Below, piece by piece: positions 7,431-12,168 of a stretch of 12,168 nucleotides of DNA; the stretch's first letter is position 1; each line of letters begins with the position of its first letter. The notes under the pieces are model-generated. The model worked only from the letters and a program-made list of their open reading frames with translations, was not told the origin of the DNA and ran no database searches. A program made the translations under genes and the position numbers. This stretch comes from Fidelibacterota bacterium (GTDB lineage Bacteria > Fidelibacterota > Fidelibacteria > Fidelibacterales > Fidelibacteraceae). The DNA lies in assembly GCA_016937825.1 (NCBI GenBank), contig JAFGVT010000086.1, forward strand, positions 1 through 12,168, written 5' to 3'.

Positions 7431-8219
7431 ATGAAAAAGATTTGTATGGCATTTTGTCTGTTCGGATGGATGTTCGCCGGGGAAGGACTGCCCGTGCTGA
7501 CGATGCCGGAACTGGCGCAGGAAGGCTATTTACCCCCGGCGTCCGCAAACGGACGTAACGAGATCAGCTTTTCCTATGCCAACTGGTATTATCAGACCAA
7601 TTATTCCACGATCACCGCCGTTTATGATTCCTGGACCTTCGGGTTTAAAGGACTGATCTCGGGAAATATTGAAATTCGGGGGGATGTGCCGGACGACCAG
7701 CCGGTTGGAACGACCGCCTATTACAATACGGCACTCTATGCGGGGAAGAAATGGGATATCGACGATCACTGGCGCATCAAAGCTTCGGCAGCGCTGTTGA
7801 CGGAACGCTTGTTCTATGCGGCGTCCTGGGGCGTTTCCCTGGATGCGGAAGCCGCCTTTGCCTTCAATGCAAACTACCGCGTACTGCTGGGTTTTGAGAA
7901 TGTCGGGTACATGACCCCTTTGAACACCGTTCCCACGAAACTGCCCGGCAGATATTACGCCGGGGGCGAGGTCCTGTTTGATTCGTTCTGTCTTTCGCTT
8001 ATCGGCGGCGTCACCGGCGGTATTGACCCGTTTATCCGATGGGGCGTCCGCTATGTCCATCCCGTTTTTGACCTGACTTACAGTTACGACAATATCCAGA
8101 GGATCCACCACGCCGGCGCGGACATTAAGTGGAATCAGTTCCGCATCGGTTACGGGCAGTATTTTCACACGGGTGGGCTCGGGTATCCCATGATGTTCAC
8201 GGTGGGCATAATGTTTTAA
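7431..8219 (+). CDS. Predicted outer-membrane beta-barrel, probably related to PorV/PorQ family
   Basis: The 262-residue exported protein has a lysine-rich start and hydrophobic core (MKKICMAFCLFGWMFAG) and probable cleavage near residues 15-17. The body shows dense amphipathic beta-strands with aromatic girdles (ISFSYANWYYQTNYS, YAGKKWDI, WRIKASAALLTERLFYA, VLLGFENVGYMTP) and ends in the aromatic residue Phe (FTVGIMF). The IEIRGDVPDDQPVGTTAYYN stretch recalls a segment seen in PorV/PorQ-like barrels of FCB bacteria, and FENVG resembles their 'vkNlG' turn. The N-terminal GARA/NPA opening of the upstream barrel is missing, so it may be a trimmed paralogue. That relation is inference from pattern, not an alignment. 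A TTG at 7428 is in frame, but the ATG at 7431 sits six bases after GGAG and is the better start. It is nine bases after the preceding barrel and 14 before the next lipoprotein. Confidence 0.7.
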   Translation: MKKICMAFCLFGWMFAGEGLPVLTMPELAQEGYLPPASANGRNEISFSYANWYYQTNYSTITAVYDSWTFGFKGLISGNIEIRGDVPDDQPVGTTAYYNTALYAGKKWDIDDHWRIKASAALLTERLFYAASWGVSLDAEAAFAFNANYRVLLGFENVGYMTPLNTVPTKLPGRYYAGGEVLFDSFCLSLIGGVTGGIDPFIRWGVRYVHPVFDLTYSYDNIQRIHHAGADIKWNQFRIGYGQYFHTGGLGYPMMFTVGIMF

Positions 8220-8221
8220 AC

Positions 8222-8227
8222 AGGAAA
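8222..8227 (+). promoter_or_regulatory. Ribosome-binding site (AGGAAA) of small lipoprotein gene
   Basis: AGGAAA lies six bases before the ATG at 8234. The reading frame is open further upstream to 8129 inside the barrel gene. This site and the lipoprotein signal starting at 8234 fix the true start. Confidence 0.65.
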
Positions 8228-8233
8228 TCATCA

Positions 8234-8815
8234 ATGAAGACAGGCAGGTTAGCAGGATATTTGATCTTTCTTGGCGCGATGCTGATCTCGTGCGAAGGAT
8301 TGATGCGGGATGCGGAAGCGCCGCGGCGTCCGTCGGAAGACCACTTTATTCCACCAACCAGTCCGGGGATCGTTTTTGCGAACCTTGAGAATGCGTTCAC
8401 TTACCGCGAACATGACATTTACAGCCGTTGTTTTTCCGATTCCATGACGTCCGGTAAAACCTACCGCTTTGATCCGGCGCCCGTGAAAGCGGTCGTCTTT
8501 CCCTCCGGCTGGGATATCCGGAACGAGGAAATGTATTTTCAGGAGCTGCTTGCCGCCTGCCCGGCGGATTCGCTGCTGTTGCTGAGTATCGGCAACGATG
8601 ATGTTCCCGACAGCGACGAGGGCGATTCCATCAGTTATCAGATCAACTACCACATCATCGCCCATCATACGCGTCAGGGGATCGACCGCGTGTTCCAGGG
8701 CAGAAGTTATATTAAGCTTGTAAGGAACACCCGGAATTACTGGGTGATCTACTTCTGGCAGGATATCCCGGTGTCAACGGATGCGACCTGGTCGGACCTG
8801 AAGGCCTATTTTTAA
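8234..8815 (+). CDS. Small predicted lipoprotein, possibly NTF2/SnoaL-like fold
   Basis: The 193-residue protein starts with a textbook lipoprotein signal: MKTGR, a hydrophobic core and lipobox LISC with Cys20. A short Arg/Pro-rich linker follows. The domain PGIVFANLENAFTYREHDIY (44-63) begins with a helix of the type 'nL..Af..rd...Y...ld'. It ends with strands around YQINYHIIAHH (135-145), FQGRSYIKLVRN (154-165) and YWVIYFWQDIP (169-179). This order, one long helix pair then a curved sheet ending in 'W.I..W.D', resembles NTF2/SnoaL-like envelope proteins and is common in FCB lipoproteins. The fold is inferred by pattern only, and no catalytic residues are evident. The longer frame from 8129 would put 35 residues of barrel-gene overlap before the signal peptide and is rejected. 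It is followed 17 bases later by the serine hydrolase lipoprotein. Confidence 0.75.
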   Translation: MKTGRLAGYLIFLGAMLISCEGLMRDAEAPRRPSEDHFIPPTSPGIVFANLENAFTYREHDIYSRCFSDSMTSGKTYRFDPAPVKAVVFPSGWDIRNEEMYFQELLAACPADSLLLLSIGNDDVPDSDEGDSISYQINYHIIAHHTRQGIDRVFQGRSYIKLVRNTRNYWVIYFWQDIPVSTDATWSDLKAYF

Positions 8816-8832
8816 AGAAAGGGTTTACAATC

Positions 8833-9948
8833 GTGAACAGACATGAAAGAATACTGAAAAAACTCATTGTGCCGATGTCACTGGCCTTAGTGCTGGGCAG
8901 TTGCGCCAAAACGGATTTCTCCCATCTGGATCAGGTGGTGAAAACGGCGATCGAAGAGCGCATTTTTCCGGGTGCCGTCGTCCTGGTCGGTACCGCAGAT
9001 GAGATCCTTTATGAAAAGGCATACGGACGTTATACCTATGCGGCCGATGCGCCCGTGGTGACCCCGGAGTCCCTTTTTGACATGGCCTCGCTGACGAAGG
9101 TCTTTGCAACCTCCATGGCGGTGATGAAATGCATCGATTCCGGACTGGTCGATCCCGAGCTGCCGGTCGTTCACTATCTTCCCGAATTCGACAATCACGG
9201 AAAAGACAAGATACTCGTTAAGCATTTGCTGATGCATAACAGCGGATTGCCGGCGTATGCCCGGGCCGGCGCATCTTCCGCAGAGACCCTTGACAGGATC
9301 ATGAACATAGAAATGGTCCGGGAACTGGGCGACTACACCTACAGCTGCCTGAATTTCATCACGCTGATGCGCGTTGTGGAATCCGCAAGCGGAAAAAAGA
9401 TGTGGGAATTTTATAAAGAAACGTTCACGGATCCCATGGGACTGCATCACACCCTGTTCTCGCCTCACGAAGCGATCAAGAACCGGTGTTTGCCGACGAT
9501 CGGCGACAGCAGCGGCACGGAGATCAGGCTGCAAGGGAAAGTGCACGACCCCCTGGCATTTTCCCTTGAGGGATATTCGGGGAATGCCGGATTGTTCTCA
9601 ACCGCTTCGGACCTGGCCGCTTTCTGCCGGCTGATGCTCAACGACGGGGTCTATAGAAACAGGACCTATGTAAAGCCTGAGACCATGATGCCCTTTAAAA
9701 CGCTGCAGTCGGGCAGCCGTGCCTACGGATGGGGACTGAACAATTTCCGCAGTTCGGCGGGCAGCAAAATGGCGGAAACAGCGATCGGACATACCGGCTA
9801 CACGGGCACCTGTGCCTGGATAGATCTTGAAAAAGGGATATTTGTGATCTTTCTGACGAACCGGGTATTCCCGCTTGATCAGAAATCCGTCACCTCGGTG
9901 CGGCGCGATGTGAACGATGCGGCCATGCAGGCCGTGTTTGGGATCTAG
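8833..9948 (+). CDS. Lipoprotein serine hydrolase, beta-lactamase/PBP class C family
   Basis: The 371-residue protein belongs to the serine beta-lactamase-like superfamily (class C, EstB/PBP4*-type), whose members are esterases, D-aminopeptidases or murein-fragment hydrolases rather than true beta-lactamases. It has a lipoprotein signal with lipobox LGSC (Cys24). The catalytic SxxK is SLTK (Ser86, Lys89) in the context DMASLTKVFAT. The second motif is YTYSCLNF with Tyr170. The third, replacing KTG, is HTG (320-322) in IGHTGYTGTCAWID. VHDPLAF...GNAGLFSTASDLA (238-261) is typical of the subgroup often fused or linked to NagZ-type hexosaminidases in peptidoglycan recycling, which hints at a cell-wall role. 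The usual Asn/Asp two residues after Tyr170 is Cys172. The start is GTG at 8833 behind AAGAAAGGG; the next in-frame Met (residue 15) would destroy the signal peptide. It lies within the operon, 42 bases before the last gene. Confidence 0.87.
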   Translation: MNRHERILKKLIVPMSLALVLGSCAKTDFSHLDQVVKTAIEERIFPGAVVLVGTADEILYEKAYGRYTYAADAPVVTPESLFDMASLTKVFATSMAVMKCIDSGLVDPELPVVHYLPEFDNHGKDKILVKHLLMHNSGLPAYARAGASSAETLDRIMNIEMVRELGDYTYSCLNFITLMRVVESASGKKMWEFYKETFTDPMGLHHTLFSPHEAIKNRCLPTIGDSSGTEIRLQGKVHDPLAFSLEGYSGNAGLFSTASDLAAFCRLMLNDGVYRNRTYVKPETMMPFKTLQSGSRAYGWGLNNFRSSAGSKMAETAIGHTGYTGTCAWIDLEKGIFVIFLTNRVFPLDQKSVTSVRRDVNDAAMQAVFGI

Positions 9949-9969
9949 CCCGGCAGATCCGGATGCGGG
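9949..9969 (+). other. GC-rich imperfect hairpin in the gap before the last operon gene
   Basis: CCC-G-GCA (9949-9955) can pair with TGC-GGG (9964-9969), leaving one bulged G and an eight-base loop. No T-run follows, so it is not a normal intrinsic terminator. It could affect mRNA stability or do nothing. Confidence 0.25.
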
Positions 9970-9979
9970 TTGGAAATGC

Positions 9980-9984
9980 AGGAG
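9980..9984 (+). promoter_or_regulatory. Ribosome-binding site (AGGAG) of last operon gene
   Basis: AGGAG sits six bases before the ATG at 9991. The frame also extends up to a TTG at 9970 and an ATG at 9976, but neither has a comparable site and both would lengthen the signal peptide's charged region. Confidence 0.65.
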
Positions 9985-9990
9985 AGGAAC

Positions 9991-10710
9991 ATGAACATCA
10001 AAAGATTTGTGATCGGAGCGATCGTACTGCCGGTCTTTATTCTCAACGCGGCGGTGCACAGCGAAGCGCTTTTCCGCGGTGAAGCCTTTATCGAAGGAGC
10101 TGAACGGTCTGAACCGCGCTTGATCCAGACGAACAAGGTTGAAACAAAGAACGACAGCCTGATATTAACGCACTATTTTCATTATCCCAATGGCATTTTA
10201 TATGCGATGGACAGGGTTGTTCTGGTGAACAATAAACCCATGAAGAACCGCTTGGATTTTTTCGAGATCGATGAAAGCTCGATCATGGAATGCAAGGGGG
10301 ACAAGGTCGAATTGACCTATCGGCATCACGAGAATGTGAAGACCGCCTTACGGGAGCTCCAGGAACCTCTGATCTGTGCTCCCCTGCAGCAGAAAATGAT
10401 CGAGGAACGTTACGAAGAATTGCTGCGCGGCGATGAGATCCATTTCTATATCTTTGCTTCAGAGATCCTTCGCCTGGTTGACATGAAAGTAAAACGTATC
10501 GAGCATTCGGAATATGGCAGACCCGGGGTCATGGTCCTGGAAATGAGGCCGAAGAGCATTTTGATCAAATGGCTGGTCGGAAAGACCTATTACCTCGTTG
10601 ATCTGAAAACCCGGAGATTACTGGAATTGCACGGGTTTTCGACGATGCGTCAGTGCGTGGATGAAAAATGGGAATATGTAAATATGGATTTCTACTATTC
10701 TTATAAATGA
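9991..10710 (+). CDS. Exported protein of unknown function
   Basis: I do not recognise this 239-residue protein. It has a Sec signal peptide (MNIKRF, then hydrophobic residues 7-22) with likely cleavage near AVHS-EA (residue 24). No lipobox cysteine is present. The mature part starts with beta-strands (LILTHYFHYPNGILYAMDRV), then has a mixed helix region (ENVKTALRELQEPLICAPLQ, LQQKMIEERYEELLRGDEI), then strands (EIHFYIFASEILRLVDMKV, VMVLEMRP) and the tail TYYLVDLKTRRLLELHGFS. A long strand run ending in 'D..tr.L..l.g.s' resembles the half-barrel periplasmic LolA-like or DUF3108-like folds. That is a weak structural guess and no family is claimed. It is the last gene of the operon and faces the TypA gene across 35 bases. 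Its codon use and base composition look like its neighbours. Confidence 0.72.
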   Translation: MNIKRFVIGAIVLPVFILNAAVHSEALFRGEAFIEGAERSEPRLIQTNKVETKNDSLILTHYFHYPNGILYAMDRVVLVNNKPMKNRLDFFEIDESSIMECKGDKVELTYRHHENVKTALRELQEPLICAPLQQKMIEERYEELLRGDEIHFYIFASEILRLVDMKVKRIEHSEYGRPGVMVLEMRPKSILIKWLVGKTYYLVDLKTRRLLELHGFSTMRQCVDEKWEYVNMDFYYSYK

Positions 10711-10745
10711 ATTTAATTTTTAAATTTAACCGCTGCGATAAAAGC
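10711..10745. other. Convergent intergenic gap with AT-only inverted repeat
   Basis: The 35 bases between the two convergent stops are notably AT-rich. AATTTAA (10710-10716) and TTAAATT (10720-10726) form a perfect 7-bp inverted repeat with a three-base loop. A second short one, GATAA/TTATC (10737-10741 and 10746-10750), overlaps the TypA stop. Both stems lack G-C pairs or are short, and no T-run follows. A shared terminator function is therefore only possible, not shown. No other terminator is visible for either unit. Confidence 0.4.
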
Positions 10746-12168
10746 TTATCTTCTTTTTCCGCCCAGCTGGAATTTGCGAAGCCGGACGGAAAGCGGCGTT
10801 ACTTCAACGACCTCATCCTCGGCAATGAACTCGATCGCCTGATCAAGAGTTAAGATCCGCGGGGCATGCAGGGTGATGGTCGCATCGGCGGAAGAAGCCC
10901 GCATGTTGGTCAGTTTCTTTTCTCTGACGATATTCACCGGCAGGTCCTGAGGCAGATTGCGTTCTCCGACGATCATGCCCTCGTACACCTTGTCTCCGAC
11001 AGACACGATCAGATCGCCGCGGTCCTCCATGGCAAAACTGGCATAGGCGGTCACGCGTCCCGGGCGGTCTGCAACGATCGCTCCGGTGTTGCGCTGCGGA
11101 ATTTCGCCGAACCAGGGTTCATATCCGTGAAAAATACTGTTGATGATGCCCCGTCCTTTGGTATCGGTGAGGAACTGGCTTCGAAAGCCGATCAATCCGC
11201 GGGAAGGGATGCGGAATTCAAGATGGGAATACCCCATGCCGTTGTTGACCATGCTCTGTATCCTGCCCTTGCGTTTGGACAGCTTTTCCGTCACCACGCC
11301 GATGAACTCCTCGGGAATGTCAACGAAAACATGTTCGACCGGCTCATGCACCTTGCCGTTGATCTCGCGCGTAATGACATGCGGTTTCGAGACAAGAAGC
11401 TCAAAGCCTTCCCTGCGCATTGTCTCGATCAGGATCGCCATCTGCAGTTCGCCGCGTCCGCAGACCTCGAAGGCATCGGCGCGTTCGGTGGGGAGGACGT
11501 TGACCGAGACGTTGCTCAATACCTCTTTTTCCAGCCGTTCGCGGATATTCCGGGAGGTCAGGTACTTTCCCTCGGTTCCGGCAAAGGGGCCGTTGTTGAC
11601 ATAAAATATCATCGAAATGGTCGGTTCGTCAACCTTGATCCTGGGCAAAGGTTTCGGATTCTCGTTCTCGGAGATCGAATCGCCGATGTGAATATCGCTG
11701 ACGCCGGCAAAAGCAATGATGTCTCCCGCATAGACCTTGTCCACCGGGATCCTGCCCAGTCCCTGGAAGGTGTAGACAACGGAAAATTTTATATTGGTGT
11801 CGATCCGGTGTTCCCGGCAATGCGCGTAGGGCTTGTTCATCTCCAGAACGCCGTTCAGCAATCGTCCGATCGCGATCTGTCCGACATAATTGTCGTAACC
11901 GAGATTGGTGATCAGAAACGAGACAGGAGCATTGTCATCGGCATCGGGTCCGGGAATGAAGTCGATGATGGTCTCGAAAAGAGGGGTCAGGTCCGTGGAG
12001 GCATCTCCGAATTTGCGATGCGCGACACCGGCTTTCGCATTGGTATAAAGAATGGGGAAATTCAACTGCTCGTCGTTCGCCCCGAGGTCAATGAAAAGGT
12101 CGTACACCGCATTGGTCACTTCATCGATCCTGCGGTCCTTCCGGTCGATCTTATTGATGACCAGGATA
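10746..12168 (-). CDS. typA: Translational GTPase TypA/BipA, 5' partial
   Basis: TypA/BipA is a ribosome-associated GTPase of the EF-G/LepA family, linked to 50S assembly and stress or low-temperature growth. The frame is open to the window end (first complete codon at 12167), so the GTG at 12117-12119 is internal. The visible part begins with the G4 motif NKID (within ILVINKID), then VYDLFIDLGANDEQLNFPI, a very conserved TypA stretch. Domain II has YVGQIAIGRLLNG. Domains III and V include GRGELQMAILIETMRREGFEL and HEPVEHVFVDIPEEFIGVV. The TypA-specific C-terminal part has SRGLIGFRSQFLTDTKGRGI, MEDRGDLIVSVGDKVYEGMI, KKLTNMRASSAD and DEVVEVTPLSVRLRK. The P-loop, switch I and DxxG lie outside. 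The family usually has LDYDxYxGRIAIGR in domain II; here it is LGYDNYVGQIAIGR, a small local divergence. The C-terminus is complete and ends in KRR. It converges on the plus-strand operon and its promoter is outside. Confidence 0.96.
   Translation of the reverse strand, partial: ILVINKIDRKDRRIDEVTNAVYDLFIDLGANDEQLNFPILYTNAKAGVAHRKFGDASTDLTPLFETIIDFIPGPDADDNAPVSFLITNLGYDNYVGQIAIGRLLNGVLEMNKPYAHCREHRIDTNIKFSVVYTFQGLGRIPVDKVYAGDIIAFAGVSDIHIGDSISENENPKPLPRIKVDEPTISMIFYVNNGPFAGTEGKYLTSRNIRERLEKEVLSNVSVNVLPTERADAFEVCGRGELQMAILIETMRREGFELLVSKPHVITREINGKVHEPVEHVFVDIPEEFIGVVTEKLSKRKGRIQSMVNNGMGYSHLEFRIPSRGLIGFRSQFLTDTKGRGIINSIFHGYEPWFGEIPQRNTGAIVADRPGRVTAYASFAMEDRGDLIVSVGDKVYEGMIVGERNLPQDLPVNIVREKKLTNMRASSADATITLHAPRILTLDQAIEFIAEDEVVEVTPLSVRLRKFQLGGKRR

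Noticed and set aside
8129..8233. Upstream extension of the small lipoprotein gene
   Set aside because: It would bury the lipoprotein signal 35 residues inside the protein and overlap the barrel gene. The ATG at 8234 has its own ribosome-binding site.
7530..8234. 234-codon minus-strand frame opposite the second barrel gene
   Set aside because: The plus-strand gene has a signal peptide, a Shine-Dalgarno and strand pattern. This frame has none.
8887..9546. 219-codon minus-strand frame opposite the serine hydrolase
   Set aside because: It overlaps the catalytic motifs of a well-supported gene on the other strand.
10705..10750. Strong bidirectional intrinsic terminator
   Set aside because: The stems are AT-only or five bases long and no T-run follows. 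It is recorded only as an inverted repeat.
1..12168. Mobile element, CRISPR array, defence island or RNA gene
   Set aside because: No direct-repeat arrays, transposase or integrase motifs, terminal inverted repeats or tRNA-like folds were seen. Gene spacing leaves no gap longer than 42 bases.

Overview
The window is a near-continuous plus-strand array of envelope genes from a Gram-negative (diderm) bacterium. It ends in a convergent housekeeping GTPase gene. The organism is most likely a member of the FCB superphylum (Bacteroidota relatives such as Marinimicrobia/Fidelibacterota, Calditrichota/KSB1 or Cloacimonadota). This rests on three things: an LptD-type LPS-assembly barrel, a secreted beta-propeller with a C-terminal YPNPF...GVYF sorting-type domain as in type IX secretion cargo, and a PorV/PorQ-type outer-membrane barrel next to it. 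The phylum is an inference; no rRNA or tRNA lies in the window.

Layout. 1-3306: LptD/OstA-like protein, 5' end cut by the window. 3308-4153: PrmA-like ribosomal protein L11 methyltransferase. 4143-4919: lipoprotein with two copies of an Asp/Gly-rich motif. 4921-6493: one secreted Asp-box propeller gene, split by a frameshift near 5077-5082 into 4921-5115 and 5078-6493. 6498-7421: PorV/PorQ-like barrel. 7431-8219: a second, probably related outer-membrane barrel. 8234-8815: small lipoprotein, possibly NTF2-like. 8833-9948: lipoprotein serine hydrolase of the beta-lactamase/PBP class C family. 9991-10710: exported protein of unknown function. On the minus strand, 12168-10746 is the C-terminal three quarters or so of TypA/BipA, with its 5' end outside the window.

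Spacing between the nine plus-strand genes runs from an 11-nt overlap to a 42-nt gap, and no convincing internal promoter or terminator is visible. They read as one operon that builds or decorates the cell surface. LptD inserts LPS in the outer membrane. The propeller looks like surface-exported cargo. The barrels could be its shuttle or anchor. The lipoproteins sit in the envelope, and the serine hydrolase may act on peptidoglycan-derived or ester substrates. PrmA is the only clearly cytoplasmic product. The two transcription units converge on a 35-bp gap at 10711-10745 that holds an AT-only inverted repeat.

Most of the window is ordinary FCB envelope biology. The points most worth a second look are the frameshifted propeller, its neighbourhood with two barrels and three lipoproteins, and the duplicated motif in the lipoprotein before it. 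I found no CRISPR array, mobile element, RNA gene or defence system.
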